Below are positions 40,668-51,936 of a stretch of DNA of 64,000 nt, in pieces. Where the stretch lies: positions 35,560 through 99,559 of the forward strand of contig SOET01000011.1 in the NCBI GenBank assembly GCA_021646465.1. Direction: 5' to 3'. The translations under genes and the position numbers were made by a program. The notes below the pieces were generated by a model. That model made no database searches and was not told the DNA's origin. It saw only the letters and a program-made list of their open reading frames with translations. Numbering within the stretch: position 1 is the stretch's first letter; the number at the start of each line of letters is the position of its first letter. Origin of the DNA: Candidatus Kuenenia hertensis. GTDB lineage: Bacteria; Planctomycetota; Brocadiia; Brocadiales; Brocadiaceae.

Positions 40668-41224
40668 AGAATATAGAGTCCCGCTACAAACGTGAAAATA
40701 ATTCTTTTCTCATAGAATTAAAATTAAAAGATGCCCGGCAGTTATTTAACACATTTGATCCTGCCCCATTTATGGAAAAAGATATTGATGATGATGCGGA
40801 AGAGTATATCGTTGATTCCGTCAGGGAATTTTCTCTTGATACCCCGCTTAAATTAGTTATATATTTACCCGAGAGTTCAAAAGAAGAAGCGATACGGTTT
40901 CTGACAGAAGCAATACATAATTATTTCAGTTATCGGTTCGATACTTCCAGCAAAGAATTGCGTTTTGTCCTTAAAAGGGGGCGTATTTCATTGTTAATCG
41001 GTTTTTTGTTTTTGTTTTTTTGTATCAGTACAGGGGAGATTATTAATCGTTTTGGGAATGGAATGCTGATACAAATTATTAAAGAAGGATTGCTTATTAG
41101 TGGTTGGGTCGCTATGTGGCGTCCTATTCAAATATTCTTGTATGACTGGTGGCCAATACGCTACATGGGTAAGTTGTATGAGAAAATAAGTAAAATGCCT
41201 ATAGAAATGAAATTCATTTCATGA
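40664..41224 (+). CDS. membrane protein of unknown function
   Basis: Not recognised. 186 residues: a soluble charged N-terminal part ([20 protein letters not shown]) and two membrane helices at about 108-126 and 133-155, then a short tail. It is coupled by ATGA overlaps to the nucleoside phosphorylase before and the acetyl-CoA synthetase after it, so it is probably expressed with the acetyl-CoA genes. Confidence 0.6.
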   Translation: MKNIESRYKRENNSFLIELKLKDARQLFNTFDPAPFMEKDIDDDAEEYIVDSVREFSLDTPLKLVIYLPESSKEEAIRFLTEAIHNYFSYRFDTSSKELRFVLKRGRISLLIGFLFLFFCISTGEIINRFGNGMLIQIIKEGLLISGWVAMWRPIQIFLYDWWPIRYMGKLYEKISKMPIEMKFIS

Positions 41225-42999
41225 TAAAAATAAATTCTATGGATTGGAAGCCGATCAAAAAAACGTTTGATAAATGGAGTGTCAGGCCAACCCTTCTTGA
41301 TTATACTACAACCTGTGCTTCATTTTCGTGGGAATCAATCCTTAAAGAGATAGACGGACTACCTGATGGCAAAGGCATAAATATTGCTCATGAGGCAGTG
41401 GTACGCCATGCTATGGAAGGGCGGGGCAACCACCTGGCGATTAGGTGGTTGAGCAGAGATGGCGCAATCCGCGACTATTCCTACCATGACCTTCATTCTC
41501 AAAGTAATCAGTTTGCTAATGTGCTGAGACAATTAAGCATTAATAGGGGCGACCGTGTTTTTGTTTTGTCAGGACGTATCCCGGAACTCTATATCTCTGC
41601 GCTGGGCACATTGAAAAATGTAAGCGTATTTTGCCCTTTGTTCTCTGCGTTCGGGTCGGAACCGATACGGCAGCGCCTTAGTAAAGGAGACGCCAGGGTG
41701 TTGGTGACCACTCAAAAGCTCTATAAGCAGAAGGTCGCTGACTTAAGGAAACACCTTCCACTGCTTAAACACATACTTCTTGCAGATGTGGAAGAGGATA
41801 TTGAAGAGGGGCTTTGGTCTCTGCCAAAACAAATGGCAAAATCATCAGATCGGTTTTCCATTCCACAAACCGATCCGGAGGATATGGCGCTTTTGCATTT
41901 TACGAGTGGAACTACCGGAATGCCAAAGGGAGCAATTCACGTGCATAATGCGGTACTTACTCATTATATGACGGGAAAATATGTTCTGGATTTTCATCCC
42001 GATGATGTTTTTTGGTGTACAGCCGACCCCGGTTGGGTAACAGGTACTTCGTATGGTATTATTGCCCCGTTAACGCATGGAATAACGAGCATTATTGACG
42101 AGGCGGATTTTGATGCTGAACGATGGTTCCGTATCCTTGAAGAGCAAAAGGTAAATATTTGGTACACTGCTCCGACAGCATTACGCAGGCTGATGCGTAT
42201 GGATATAGAACCATGCAGGCAATATAACTTAAGCAACCTGCGTATTATCCATAGTGTGGGAGAACCCCTTAACCCGGAAGTGGTAAAATGGGGACAGGAA
42301 ACACTAGAATTGCCAATCCATGATAACTGGTGGCAAACCGAAACTGGAGGTATTATGATTGCAAACTATGCATCTATGGACATTCGGCCGGGGTCTATGG
42401 GACGTCCTTTACCGGGAATTGAAGCTGCAATTGTTCAACGTACAAATAAAAATGATATTAAGATCATAGAAGAACCGGAAGTTGAAGGTGATCTCGCACT
42501 TAAACCCGGGTGGCCCTCAATGTTTCGGGGTTATCTTCATGACGAGGAAAGGCACAGAAAGTGTTTTGTGGGAGGGTGGTACATAACGGGTGATTTGGCA
42601 AAGAGAGATGCAGACGGTTACTTTTGGTTTGTTGGGCGGGCAGACGATATTATTAAGACTTCCGGACATATGGTGGGGCCATTTGAGGTGGAAAGCGTAT
42701 TGATGGAGCATCCGTCAGTTGCGGAAGCCGGTGTTATAGGGAAACCCGAGCCGTTAATTGGCGAACTTGTTAAGGCATTTGTTTGTCTCAAACCTGGTTT
42801 TGAACCGGCAGAAAAGTTGCGTCTCGAAATTATGGGCTTTGCACGAAAAAAATTAGGCTCTGCTGTTGCACCGAAACAAATAGATTTTGTAGATAATCTG
42901 CCAAAGACCCGCAGCGGTAAAATTATGCGCCGCCTGCTTAAGGCACGGGAGCTTGGCCTTCCCGAGGGAGATATCTCTACATTGGAGACTGACTCATGA
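41221..42999 (+). CDS. acsA: acetyl-CoA synthetase (AMP-forming)
   Basis: Activates acetate (or another short acid) to acyl-CoA via an acyl-AMP. 592 residues, slightly short for the family. [20 protein letters not shown] is the AMP-binding P-loop, [10 protein letters not shown] is motif A5, [20 protein letters not shown] is the hinge region, and the C-terminal [12 protein letters not shown] contains the regulatory/catalytic lysine. It overlaps both neighbours by 4 bases. Being upstream of PDH genes is unusual and suggests one shared acetyl-CoA-forming unit. Confidence 0.9.
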   Translation: MIKINSMDWKPIKKTFDKWSVRPTLLDYTTTCASFSWESILKEIDGLPDGKGINIAHEAVVRHAMEGRGNHLAIRWLSRDGAIRDYSYHDLHSQSNQFANVLRQLSINRGDRVFVLSGRIPELYISALGTLKNVSVFCPLFSAFGSEPIRQRLSKGDARVLVTTQKLYKQKVADLRKHLPLLKHILLADVEEDIEEGLWSLPKQMAKSSDRFSIPQTDPEDMALLHFTSGTTGMPKGAIHVHNAVLTHYMTGKYVLDFHPDDVFWCTADPGWVTGTSYGIIAPLTHGITSIIDEADFDAERWFRILEEQKVNIWYTAPTALRRLMRMDIEPCRQYNLSNLRIIHSVGEPLNPEVVKWGQETLELPIHDNWWQTETGGIMIANYASMDIRPGSMGRPLPGIEAAIVQRTNKNDIKIIEEPEVEGDLALKPGWPSMFRGYLHDEERHRKCFVGGWYITGDLAKRDADGYFWFVGRADDIIKTSGHMVGPFEVESVLMEHPSVAEAGVIGKPEPLIGELVKAFVCLKPGFEPAEKLRLEIMGFARKKLGSAVAPKQIDFVDNLPKTRSGKIMRRLLKARELGLPEGDISTLETDS

Positions 43000-44003
43000 G
43001 TGAAGGGAAAATAATTCAAAAAGGGGTGCACGGTGTTGATTGTGAACATGCACTGTGTCTTTTGTATCAGATGATGTTCATTCGCCGGTTTGAAGACAAA
43101 TCGGCAGAACTCTATAGTGCGATGAAGATACGGGGTTTTTTACATTTATATAATGGCGAGGAAGCGGTTGCCGTTGGCGCAATGCAGGCACTCACGCCTG
43201 AAGATGCGATTGTTGCTACTTATCGGGAGCACGGGCAGGCATTAGCCCGTGGAATAAGTGCAGGTGCAATTATGGCGGAAATGTATGGGAAGCAGGAGGG
43301 ATGTAGCAGGGGGCGCGGCGGTTCAATGCACTTATTTGATGCAAAAACACGTTTTTACGGAGGAAATGCCATTGTCGGATGTGGTCTGCCTGTGGCGGTC
43401 GGTTTAGCGCTGGCGGACAAAATGCAAGGAAAAAAAAGCGTTACGTGTTGTCTCTTCGGAGACGGGGCTGTAGCGGAAGGGGAATTTCACGAATCGTTAA
43501 ATCTGGCAGCTCTCTGGAATCTGCCTGTCTTGTTTTTTTGTGAGAACAATCTTTACGCTATGGGCACTGCATTGAAATATTCGCAGTCTGTGACTGATTT
43601 GTCCAAAAAAGTGGAGAGTTACGATGTTGCCTCATCATCTGTGGATGGAATGGACGTTTTGGCAGTAGAGGCGGCGGTAAAAAAAGCGGTTGAATTTGTC
43701 AGAAGCGGTAAGGGGCCATACTTTTTAGAATTTCGTACGTACCGCTTTCGTGCACATTCGATGTTTGATCCGCAGCTTTACAGAACAAAGGAAGAAGTAG
43801 AAGAATGGAAAAAACGCGATCCTATCGATACCTTCATTCATCGTTTAAAGGATCAGGGTTTAATTAATGATACCGATATAAAAGAACTGGAAGAAAAAGC
43901 GGAAGCGGAAATCAACGAGGCGGTAGTGTTTGCAGAGGCTGGAACATGGGAACCTGTTGAAGATTTAACCCGGTTTGTTTATTCGGAACGAAGGGAAGTA
44001 TGA
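42996..44003 (+). CDS. pdhA: pyruvate/acetoin dehydrogenase E1 alpha subunit
   Basis: A thiamine-diphosphate enzyme half, 335 residues. The TPP motif is [20 protein letters not shown]...[14 protein letters not shown] and [12 protein letters not shown] are strongly conserved. [19 protein letters not shown] is the phosphorylation-loop region of E1 alpha. It overlaps acsA and E1 beta by 4 bases each. Substrate is pyruvate or acetoin; the acetoin and pyruvate forms look alike. Confidence 0.88.
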   Translation: MSEGKIIQKGVHGVDCEHALCLLYQMMFIRRFEDKSAELYSAMKIRGFLHLYNGEEAVAVGAMQALTPEDAIVATYREHGQALARGISAGAIMAEMYGKQEGCSRGRGGSMHLFDAKTRFYGGNAIVGCGLPVAVGLALADKMQGKKSVTCCLFGDGAVAEGEFHESLNLAALWNLPVLFFCENNLYAMGTALKYSQSVTDLSKKVESYDVASSSVDGMDVLAVEAAVKKAVEFVRSGKGPYFLEFRTYRFRAHSMFDPQLYRTKEEVEEWKKRDPIDTFIHRLKDQGLINDTDIKELEEKAEAEINEAVVFAEAGTWEPVEDLTRFVYSERREV

Positions 44004-45004
44004 ACGGAGAACCACAAGAAGTGTTGAAGACTACATACAGAGAAGCGGTACGGGAAGCAATCAGAGATGCCATGCGCAGGGACGAGAGGGTATTTTTGAT
44101 GGGGGAGGATGTGGGACGTTATGGCGGCTGCTTTGCCGTGAGCAAAGGTTTGCTTGAGGAATTCGGGCCGGAACGGATACGTGATACGCCATTGTCTGAA
44201 TCCACATTTGTCGGCGCCGGTATAGGCGCTGCACTTGGCGGTATGCGTCCCATCGTTGAGATTATGACGGTTAATTTCAGCCTTTTGGCAGCAGACCAGA
44301 TACTTAATACCGCAGCAACATATTTGCATATGTCCGGAGGATTGTTTAACGTGCCTCTGGTTATACGCATGGCAACAGGGGGAGGAAAGCAATTAGCGGC
44401 GCAGCATTCCCACAGCCTGGAAGGATGGTTTGCACATATTCCCGGTATTAAAGTACTCACGCCTGCGACCCTCGAAGATGCGCGCGGCATGCTATGGACG
44501 GCTCTTGAGGATCCTGACCCTGTTCTTATTTTTGAAAATTCTACACTCTATAATATGGAAGGAGAGCTGCCTGTTGATGCAGGCGCAGTGGATATCAACC
44601 ATGCACGTGTTTGCAGGCAGGGTAATGATATAACGATTATTACTTACGGAGCGAGCCTTTTCAAGGTATTGGATGCAGCAGATATTCTTGAAAAAAACGG
44701 CATTTGCGCTGAGGTAATCGATCTTCGCACATTGCGTCCATTGGATGATGCGACGTATCTGTCTTCTGTTGCAAAAACACACCGGGCTCTTATTGTAGAC
44801 GAGGGGTGGCGTAGCGGGAGTATTTCGGCAGAGATAAGTGCCCGAATTATGGAAGGTGCATTTTATGAATTGGACTGCCCTGTTGAACGTATTTGCAGTG
44901 CCGAGGTGCCAATGCCCTATGCAAAGCATTTGGAACAAGCGGCGCTGCCACAGACGGAAACCATTGTAACAACGGTGAAAAGGATGGTAGGTACAAATGG
45001 CTGA
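44000..45004 (+). CDS. pdhB: pyruvate/acetoin dehydrogenase E1 beta subunit
   Basis: The E1 beta half, 334 residues. [40 protein letters not shown] and [20 protein letters not shown] are signatures of the TPP-dependent beta subunit; the C-terminal transketolase domain has [13 protein letters not shown]. It overlaps E1 alpha by 4 and E2 by 8 bases, indicating strict co-translation into one complex. Confidence 0.9.
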   Translation: MNGEPQEVLKTTYREAVREAIRDAMRRDERVFLMGEDVGRYGGCFAVSKGLLEEFGPERIRDTPLSESTFVGAGIGAALGGMRPIVEIMTVNFSLLAADQILNTAATYLHMSGGLFNVPLVIRMATGGGKQLAAQHSHSLEGWFAHIPGIKVLTPATLEDARGMLWTALEDPDPVLIFENSTLYNMEGELPVDAGAVDINHARVCRQGNDITIITYGASLFKVLDAADILEKNGICAEVIDLRTLRPLDDATYLSSVAKTHRALIVDEGWRSGSISAEISARIMEGAFYELDCPVERICSAEVPMPYAKHLEQAALPQTETIVTTVKRMVGTNG

Positions 45005-46214
45005 ATTTTGTATGCCGAGCCTTGGCGCTGATATGAGGGCTGCCACACTTATTGAGTGGAAGGTTAAACCGGGTGATTCTGTTAAGCGGGGCGATATCAT
45101 TGCCGTGATAGAGGCAGACAAGGGGATTATTGAAATTGAGATTTTTGAGGAGGGAATTGTTGATAAGATCCTTGTACCGTCAGGGCAAAATGTTCCCGTA
45201 GGGACAGTTTTGGCAATAATACGTTCCGGGAAGGAGACTGCAGTAAAAACAGAGGGTAAAATTGTTGAAGAGCGGGCGACAAAGGAAAGAGAAGTACAAG
45301 TAAAACCCGGACACGAGGGGGTACCTTCTCCTGAAATCACGGAAAAAGAAAAACGTATCAAAGCTTCTCCATTGGCGCGTAAGTTGGCTGCTGAACTTAA
45401 TATTGACTTGAGTACAATACAAGGGACGGGTACACATGGTACAATCAGTAGCGCTGATGTTGAAAAAGCAGCAAAAGAAAAAGAGTTACAGGAGAAAGCA
45501 CCTGTAACGGAAATACCAAAGAAACCGAAAGAAGAAGAATATCAAACCGGTATGCGGCGGGCGATTGCCGCAGCAATGTCCCGGTCAAACAGGGATATAC
45601 CGCATTATTACCTTGAAACCCGTATTGATATGACCAATGCGCTTCAATGGCTTGAAGCGGAGAATCAAAGACGTTCTATAAAGGACCGTCTTTTGCCTGC
45701 GGTACTTTTGTTAAAGGCAGTAGCATGCGCCTTTAAAGACGTTCCTGAATTAAATGGATACTGGATGGATGACCGCCTTCAGCCGAAAGAAAATATACAC
45801 ATTGGTTTTGCTGTTTCTCTCCGGCAGGGGGGATTGGTTGTTCCCGCAATTCATAATGTTGATAAAAAAAGTATTGATGAATTAATGGCGGCAATGAGCG
45901 ATCTCATAACACGCACACGTGCCGGGCGGCTTCGGAGTTCTGAAATGACAGATGCCACTGTTACATTAACGAGTCTTGGTGATTTAGGGGTAGAGACCGT
46001 CTATGGAGTTATTTATCCTCCTCAGGTTGCGTTGGTTGGTTTTGGCAGAATATCGGAAATGCCATGGGCGGAGAACGGGATGTTGGGTATAAGGAGAATT
46101 TTATCGGCAACGCTGGCGGCTGATCATCGCGCAACAGACGGGAATCGTGGTGCGCAGTTTCTGGGGGCGCTTAAACGGTATTTGCAGGAGGTATCGATAT
46201 TATGGCAGAAGTAA
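44997..46214 (+). CDS. pdhC: dihydrolipoamide acyltransferase (E2)
   Basis: The core of the PDH complex, 405 residues. One lipoyl domain has the modified lysine K42 (VIEADK42GI), a peripheral-subunit binding domain follows ([25 protein letters not shown]) and then the catalytic domain with [17 protein letters not shown], which keeps the catalytic His and Asp. The lipoyl motif is EADKG rather than the common ETDKA. No E3 (dihydrolipoamide dehydrogenase) gene is in the operon, so it must be encoded elsewhere. It overlaps the ACP gene by 13 bases. Confidence 0.9.
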   Translation: MAEFCMPSLGADMRAATLIEWKVKPGDSVKRGDIIAVIEADKGIIEIEIFEEGIVDKILVPSGQNVPVGTVLAIIRSGKETAVKTEGKIVEERATKEREVQVKPGHEGVPSPEITEKEKRIKASPLARKLAAELNIDLSTIQGTGTHGTISSADVEKAAKEKELQEKAPVTEIPKKPKEEEYQTGMRRAIAAAMSRSNRDIPHYYLETRIDMTNALQWLEAENQRRSIKDRLLPAVLLLKAVACAFKDVPELNGYWMDDRLQPKENIHIGFAVSLRQGGLVVPAIHNVDKKSIDELMAAMSDLITRTRAGRLRSSEMTDATVTLTSLGDLGVETVYGVIYPPQVALVGFGRISEMPWAENGMLGIRRILSATLAADHRATDGNRGAQFLGALKRYLQEVSILWQK

Positions 46215-46450
46215 ATATCAAAGAAATTATCAACAAGCATTTGATGAAGGTTGCTCCTGAAGCTGATCTTGAAGAATTGTCACCAGATGCAAATATTCGG
46301 GAAGAGTTAGATATTGATTCTTATGATTTTCTCCAATTCCTTATAGCCATCAATGAAGAGATCGGTATAGAAATCCCTGAAGCCGATTACGGAAAACTTT
46401 CTACAATTGAGAGTATTGTTGAATATCTTTCTGCACGAATTAATGTATGA
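46202..46450 (+). CDS. acyl carrier protein-like protein
   Basis: An 82-residue four-helix carrier. The phosphopantetheine serine is S40 in [12 protein letters not shown], where canonical ACPs have DSLD; the Asp-Ser core is kept. [12 protein letters not shown] and [20 protein letters not shown] are typical. It lies inside the acsA-PDH-E2 operon, overlapping E2 by 13 bases and the M16 gene by 4, which is an unusual location. Its acyl load is unknown; it may take an acyl group from the complex or from AcsA. Confidence 0.85.
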   Translation: MAEVNIKEIINKHLMKVAPEADLEELSPDANIREELDIDSYDFLQFLIAINEEIGIEIPEADYGKLSTIESIVEYLSARINV

Positions 46451-49125
46451 ATACCATGAAATCTATAGAAACGAAACGAATGTTAATAACCTTAATAATT
46501 ACTTTGGCAATGATAGTTTGCGGACTGGGAGGGAGTATCAGTCTCGCTGAAGATATGGATGAAGAAGTTTCTGCATTATTTAAAGGGACACAAGATGCTT
46601 TTGTGTTTTATCTTGATAATGGTATGGAGGTGATACTGGTTGAAAATCATGCCAGTCCGATGATTACTGCCTTTACCATTGTAAAAACAGGCAGTGGCAA
46701 TGAAGACGAGTCTACCAGCGGATGCGCACACTTTCTCGAACACCTTCTTTTTAACGGCACGAAATCACGTACACAGAAACAACTCTACGATGAAATGGAT
46801 TTTTACGGAGGATACAACAATGCGCATACAACTACCGATTACACAAATTTTATGATTCTTATGCCGAAAGAATACATTTCTGAGGGAATGGATATCCAGG
46901 CAGATATGTTATTTAATTCTCTATTACCGGAAGATAAATTTGAAAAAGAACGGGGAATTGTAATAGAAGAGATCGGAAAAAGGGAAAACGATCCCACGTA
47001 TCAGGTGCAAAATCATTTTCTGCGTACATTCTTCGCAAATACTCCTTATGAACGGCCGGTGCTGGGAACGGTTTCCACTATTTCGCATTTAAAATATGAA
47101 GTGGTGCACGATTATTATAGAACATGGTATGTGCCCAATAATATGATACTGATGGTTATCGGCGATTTTATAACGTCGGAAATGATTGATTTGGTGAAAG
47201 GGAAATACGGAAAATATCCTGCCGGAAAATTGCCTGATAGAAAGAGTATTCAGATCGGCTCCCCTGACAAAATACGCATTGTTCGGGCAAATGCTGTCGG
47301 GAATTTTTCTAAGGACAGGAAATACCTTACCATGGGTTACATACTGCCACCTCCAATCGATGAGGATTTTCAGGCATTACAAATGTTGTCTGAATTTCTT
47401 GGAGGGAGAGAGAACTCTGTACTGGAAGTATTGTTTCACAAGGAAGAGAATAAGGATTTGCTTTATTCGATAAGTGCAGATATAGAGTTTCATCGTGAAT
47501 TCTCAACGTTGCAACTCTCTGCAGAACTTCCTGACGATTCCGATATTGAACATATTACTGATTTAATTATGCAGGCAATAAGCGATATGGCACTGAACCC
47601 CGTGTCAGCCGATGAATTAAACACTCAATTGACGGCTCGTTTAATACATGAAATATATCTGCAGGAAAAATTGCATTATTACGCAATGATGAAGTCCGGT
47701 TATCTGGCAGTAGGGGGATATTCATTTTATCAGGAGTATATGGATGGACTGATGAAGGTAACCCCGCAGTCCATCCAAAAAGCATGTCAGAAATACATAA
47801 AAGATCAAATCCCTGTAATAACGGTAATGTCTCCTTCTGCCGCAACAGATGAAAAAACAGTACAGCGTTCACAAAGTCGTTATCATCAGGAAGTCTTGCC
47901 AAACGGATTGACACTTGTTGTAAAGGAAAATCAGGACAGCAGGGTAGTGGGGATACATTTGCTGGCAAAGGAACGAAGTATGGCAGAGGGTAAAGGGAAG
48001 CACGGGTTAACAGAAATTTTACAGCGGATGTTTTTGGAGGGAGGATCTCTTAATTACCCGGACGATGCATTGTATAGAGAGTATGGGTCTATCGGGGCAG
48101 AGATTAAACTCTATGATAATCCACATATTGATTTTGATGATTATTACAATTCTCCGCGTTTTGCGTATATTCGTTTGAAAGTGGTCGATTTTTATTTTGA
48201 AAAGGGGATCAAACTGCTGGCAGAAACCGTTATCCGGCCGCAATTGACACAGAATTATTTTGAACAGGCAAAAAGAGAAATTATCTCTCTTGCTGCTCAG
48301 GCAGAATCAGATATACAGAAGAAAGCAAGGCGTGTATTTTATGAAAATTTGTTCGTTGAAGATATTGGTTTTGGCAGTGAAATTGGCTTTCCCGGTCAAC
48401 TGGAAAAATTACAGTTAGAAGACGTAAAGACTCTGTACCAAAAACTGTATAACCCCTCAAATTTAATTCTGGTAGTGTCCGGAAACATTCCCGTAGATAA
48501 GGCATTACTTCTTATAAAACGTAATTTTGAGGGAGAATGGGGAAATGCAGGCTGGAATGCACCGGTACAGGATGTGGTGTTTCATGAACCTCCCGGAAAG
48601 CTAATACGTGAAAAAACAGGGAAAACACAGTCCTATATTTCAATAGGAAACACGTATGAAATACAAAAAAGTGAAATACCGGCACTTGATATTTTACACT
48701 ATTTGTTTTCAGAAAGCCTGGCCTTTAATTTACGGGAAAAGCAAGGGCTTGCCTATAGTATTGGCGTCGGCTTCCCTGAATATTGTAATGCGCGATGGTA
48801 TCGGATTACGATGGGAACCCGTCCGGAGAATATAGAACGTGCCATAAATGGGATAGAAAAAGAAATTAATGATGTACGCACGAAGAAATTCGAAAAGGAA
48901 GAAGTACAAAAAGCCATTAACGCCATATTAGGACGTCGTGGAATGCGCAGGCTGGACCGGGTGAATCAGGCGTATTATATTAGTATGGAGATACTTGATG
49001 GTAACCCGCCGGAAGAAGACGAGTTGTTTTCAGAAAAGTTAAAAAAAGTAACCCCGGAAGAAGTGGAGCAACTTGCTCAAAAAGTATTTGAAAAAGAGGA
49101 CCATTTAACCATTATTATAGAATGA
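46447..49125 (+). CDS. M16 zinc metallopeptidase, two fused repeats, secreted
   Basis: An 892-residue pitrilysin-family peptidase. A signal peptide (about 13-36) precedes the N-terminal M16 domain with the inverted zinc motif H95-FLE98-H99 (GCAHFLEHLLFNG); the third ligand glutamate lies in VIEEIGKREND. The second half (from about residue 480, YHQEVLPNGLTLVVKENQDS) is an inactive M16 repeat containing REKQGLAYSIGVG. Such enzymes degrade peptides in the periplasm. It is translationally coupled to the ACP gene and is the last of the operon; no functional link to PDH is obvious. Confidence 0.88.
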   Translation: MNTMKSIETKRMLITLIITLAMIVCGLGGSISLAEDMDEEVSALFKGTQDAFVFYLDNGMEVILVENHASPMITAFTIVKTGSGNEDESTSGCAHFLEHLLFNGTKSRTQKQLYDEMDFYGGYNNAHTTTDYTNFMILMPKEYISEGMDIQADMLFNSLLPEDKFEKERGIVIEEIGKRENDPTYQVQNHFLRTFFANTPYERPVLGTVSTISHLKYEVVHDYYRTWYVPNNMILMVIGDFITSEMIDLVKGKYGKYPAGKLPDRKSIQIGSPDKIRIVRANAVGNFSKDRKYLTMGYILPPPIDEDFQALQMLSEFLGGRENSVLEVLFHKEENKDLLYSISADIEFHREFSTLQLSAELPDDSDIEHITDLIMQAISDMALNPVSADELNTQLTARLIHEIYLQEKLHYYAMMKSGYLAVGGYSFYQEYMDGLMKVTPQSIQKACQKYIKDQIPVITVMSPSAATDEKTVQRSQSRYHQEVLPNGLTLVVKENQDSRVVGIHLLAKERSMAEGKGKHGLTEILQRMFLEGGSLNYPDDALYREYGSIGAEIKLYDNPHIDFDDYYNSPRFAYIRLKVVDFYFEKGIKLLAETVIRPQLTQNYFEQAKREIISLAAQAESDIQKKARRVFYENLFVEDIGFGSEIGFPGQLEKLQLEDVKTLYQKLYNPSNLILVVSGNIPVDKALLLIKRNFEGEWGNAGWNAPVQDVVFHEPPGKLIREKTGKTQSYISIGNTYEIQKSEIPALDILHYLFSESLAFNLREKQGLAYSIGVGFPEYCNARWYRITMGTRPENIERAINGIEKEINDVRTKKFEKEEVQKAINAILGRRGMRRLDRVNQAYYISMEILDGNPPEEDELFSEKLKKVTPEEVEQLAQKVFEKEDHLTIIIE

Positions 49126-49137
49126 ATAGTGCATGTA

Positions 49138-49302
49138 TAGTCACACGAATCTGGTTTTCGAAATTTAGGTTTTTTGAAAAATAGATTTATTTGAAGAAAC
49201 ACCCCCCGGCCCCTCTTGATAGGGGGGAGAAAAGACAAGTTCCCTCTATCGAGAGGGGATTTAGGGATGTGTAAACATTCGAAAATCTTATTTGTTTGAC
49301 TA
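49138..49302. repeat. MITE-2 copy, opposite orientation to 25467
   Basis: TAGTCACACG at the left and TTTGTTTGACTA at the right, each bordered by TA (49136-49137, 49303-49304). The interior core (GGCCCCTCTTGATAGGGG, GAGAGGGGATTTAGGGATGT) is the reverse complement arrangement of the 25467 copy. It lies between the M16 gene and the antiporter gene. Confidence 0.85.
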
Positions 49303-49439
49303 TATAAAAACCGCTGAACAAGAGAAAGGGGAAAAAAACCTCATAATTTGTAATCCCTTCCAAGGTTTATTTTATTTTTTAAGATAACGCATATGTCCCT
49401 TTGGTGTTTGATCGTATTCCCTTCCTGGAGTTGTGTTGA

Positions 49440-51596
49440 ATGACAGGCGGAAATGCATTTATCGAGATTGCCGCTATTTTAAGTGTTGCAACTTTGCTTG
49501 GACTCGTTGGCCAGAAACTACGCCAACCTTCACTCATTATGTTTCTGGCTACAGGGATTCTGGCAGGCCCCGCATGTTTTGGCATTATAGAAAGCTATCA
49601 TCAGATCGAGTTGCTCTCACATATGGGAATAGCTCTTCTGTTGTTTATTGTCGGCCTTAAACTCGATTTAAATCTGATTCGAACCACAGGCCCTGTTGCT
49701 TTGGCAACAGGCATGGGACAGATCGTTTTTACATCCGCAATTGGATTTGTAATCGCCCTCGCCCTGAATATGTCTGCTATCAGCGCAGCTTATGTAGCAG
49801 TTGCGCTTACATTTTCAAGTACAATCATTATAGTCAAACTCCTGTCGGACAAAAAAGAAATAGACTCTATTCACGGTCAAATTGCTATTGGGTTTCTGAT
49901 TGTGCAGGACATTGCCGCCATCCTGGCCCTTGTTGGGCTGACTACTTTCGGATCGCCGGCTGCGGAAACCGGACCGGTTTACAGAGGGGCGTTGCTCATT
50001 GCCGCAAAGGGATTCGGCATGCTGGCGGTGGTTGCACTTTTGATGAAGTACATTTTGCCATATCTGACTCGTCGATTAGCACATTCGCAGGAGATGCTGA
50101 TTCTTTTTGCCATCGCATGGGCGGTATTTCTTGGTGCAGGCGGAGAATGGCTGGGATTCAGCAAAGAAGTGGGCGCTTTTCTTGCCGGAATTTCCCTGGC
50201 GTCCACTGGTTATCGTGATGCTGTCAGCGCCAGCCTTACAAGGCTCCGGGATTTTCTTCTTTTGTTTTTCTTTATCGACCTTGGATCGCGTCTGGAATGG
50301 TCGATGGTGGGTTCACAGGTGGGAGCTTCCGTAATATTTTCCCTCTTTGTGCTGGTTGGTAATCCCCTGATCGTTTTGGCTATCATGGGATTGATGGGGT
50401 ATCGGCGCCGGACGGGGTTCCTGGCAGGGCTAACGGTGGCTCAGATCAGTGAGTTCTCCCTTATTGTGGCGGCACTGGGACTTAGCCTTGGTCACATTAA
50501 TCAGGAAACTATGGGCCTTATCACTCTCGTAGGGGTGGTGACTATATTTGTGTCTACCTATATGATCCTTTATTCAAGTCATCTCTACAACTTCCTTTCC
50601 GGCTGGTTGAAGATTTTTGAAATGCGCAATCCGTACCGGGAAGCCGCCATCGATACATGCAGACAGATAGCATCTGTAGATATCATATTGGTTGGTTTGG
50701 GTAACTATGGGAGCGCAGTTGCGGAGTACCTTTTGCGACGCAGTAGATCCATCATTGGGGTTGATTTTGATCCCGGAGCTCTGAAAAGATGGCGCTCACA
50801 AGGGTTTCCCGTTTTGTATGGGGATATGGCCGACCCTGAGATACATGAACAGTTGCCGCTTAACAGAGTAAGGTGGGTGGTAAGCACCGTTCGTTCGAAA
50901 GCGTTGAACCTGGCCCTGGTTCATCATCTTAAAAATGGCGGCTATACCGGAAAACTGGCCCTTACCGCTGTTAATCAGGCAGAAGCTGACTTGTATAAGA
51001 GGGCAGGCGCCCACGTAGTTCTTCGTCCATTCATTGATGCGGCAGAACAGGCGGCTGACGCCTTGACGTACGCAATGGATTTTCTGCCGGAAAATGTTAA
51101 CTGGCCTGTTACGTTCCTGGAAATACGGATTCGTTCTGACGTATCTATTGTAGGTCATACACTCAGGGATACTCCATTGGCATCGGCGCCGGGCGTTACC
51201 ATTTTGGCTGTGAGCAGGGCAGGCCGCGTCTATTACGATCCGGGGTCAGATTTCCATATTTATCCCGGAGACCGATTGATCCTCATGGGTTCTCCGGAGG
51301 GGTTGATGGAAGTTGAATTGCTGCTCAATCAGATTGAAGCACGCGAAGATGTAGAAAACAATGATCGTTTTGAAATTGCCGAAATCAGGGTTTCCGATGA
51401 TTCAAAACTATCGGGGCACACTTTGGCTGATCTCCGTTTTCGCCAAAAATATGGAGTTACTGTAATTGGAATTCGGCGGGGAGAAGAAGAGATCACGATT
51501 GTGAGTCCGGCAGAGAAGCTATTGGCAGGAGATTGCCTGATCGTTATCGGAGTTACCCCGCGGGTAAAGAAACTGAAAGAGAAGGAACCTTTATAG
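49440..51596 (+). CDS. CPA2 monovalent cation:proton antiporter with RCK domains
   Basis: A 718-residue inner-membrane K+ or Na+/H+ exchanger of the KefB/YbaL group. About 12 membrane helices to residue ~390 include IVGLKLDLNLIRTTGPVALA and SKEVGAFLAGISLASTGYRD. A TrkA_N nucleotide-binding domain follows (VDIILVGLGNYGSAVAEYLL, GVDFDPGALKRWRSQGFP, YGDMADPE) and then two TrkA_C domains (about 560-630 and 645-715). RCK domains sense nucleotides or ions to gate transport. Ion specificity is inferred only. It is monocistronic. Confidence 0.87.
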   Translation: MTGGNAFIEIAAILSVATLLGLVGQKLRQPSLIMFLATGILAGPACFGIIESYHQIELLSHMGIALLLFIVGLKLDLNLIRTTGPVALATGMGQIVFTSAIGFVIALALNMSAISAAYVAVALTFSSTIIIVKLLSDKKEIDSIHGQIAIGFLIVQDIAAILALVGLTTFGSPAAETGPVYRGALLIAAKGFGMLAVVALLMKYILPYLTRRLAHSQEMLILFAIAWAVFLGAGGEWLGFSKEVGAFLAGISLASTGYRDAVSASLTRLRDFLLLFFFIDLGSRLEWSMVGSQVGASVIFSLFVLVGNPLIVLAIMGLMGYRRRTGFLAGLTVAQISEFSLIVAALGLSLGHINQETMGLITLVGVVTIFVSTYMILYSSHLYNFLSGWLKIFEMRNPYREAAIDTCRQIASVDIILVGLGNYGSAVAEYLLRRSRSIIGVDFDPGALKRWRSQGFPVLYGDMADPEIHEQLPLNRVRWVVSTVRSKALNLALVHHLKNGGYTGKLALTAVNQAEADLYKRAGAHVVLRPFIDAAEQAADALTYAMDFLPENVNWPVTFLEIRIRSDVSIVGHTLRDTPLASAPGVTILAVSRAGRVYYDPGSDFHIYPGDRLILMGSPEGLMEVELLLNQIEAREDVENNDRFEIAEIRVSDDSKLSGHTLADLRFRQKYGVTVIGIRRGEEEITIVSPAEKLLAGDCLIVIGVTPRVKKLKEKEPL

Positions 51597-51625
51597 AAGA
51601 AGTAATTTATAATTCAACGTTTATA

Positions 51626-51695
51626 CAAGGAATTTCAAACTGTTCGTGTAGTGGCAAGGCGCGCCTTGCTACTACATTGTTGAAAGTCGCCGAAG
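51626..51695. repeat. dispersed palindromic repeat copy 3 (MITE-2 empty site)
   Basis: ATTCAACGTTTATACAAGGA then ATTTCAAACTGTTC and GCAAGGCGCGCCTTGC (51654-51669). The first 14 bases, ATTCAACGTTTATA (51611-51625), match the left flank of the MITE-2 copy at 25467, and the following ATTTCAAACTGTTC matches its right flank, so this copy shows the uninterrupted site. Confidence 0.85.
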
Positions 51696-51894
51696 TTCGG
51701 TAGGTTGGATTGAGGCACGAAACCCAACAGTTTGTGCTATTTTATCGAATTATGAAAGAAAGACATGAAAGGTTTGAAGGTTAAAAAGAAATTGGAATAG
51801 GGGGAAACAGGCATTGGGTCATTGGTGGAGAATTTGCGGCAGAACAAGAGCAAATGAAAAATTCTCCTGCAAAGGGCACAAGAATCATATTTGC
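51696..51894 (+). repeat. 199-bp direct repeat, copy 1 (copy 2 at 52711-52909)
   Basis: The segment starting TTCGGTAGGTTGG (51696) recurs at 52711 with no gap, offset 1015 bases, and diverges after CATATTTGC. It spans the promoter-proximal region and the start of a zinc-ribbon gene. Copy 2 belongs to the longer gene at 52829. Confidence 0.9.
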
Positions 51895-51918
51895 GCATCA
51901 TTGGTAGCGGAACGTTAA
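51814..51918 (+). pseudogene. truncated zinc-ribbon protein fragment
   Basis: A frame from TTG 51814 gives GHWWRICGRTRANEKFSCKG then HKNHICASLVAER and a stop. It is nearly the first 30 residues of the protein at 52829, where the second zinc-ligand pair is complete (CKECS). Here only one cysteine of the second pair remains, so the fold cannot be complete. It is a duplicated, broken start of the gene. Confidence 0.75.
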
Positions 51919-51936
51919 TTTCGCTAAAGAGATTTT

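Noticed and set aside
44492..45361. 289-codon open frame on the minus strand across pdhB/pdhC
   Set aside because: It lies wholly over two well-conserved genes in the other strand, has no family resemblance and no ribosome site; it is a codon-bias shadow.
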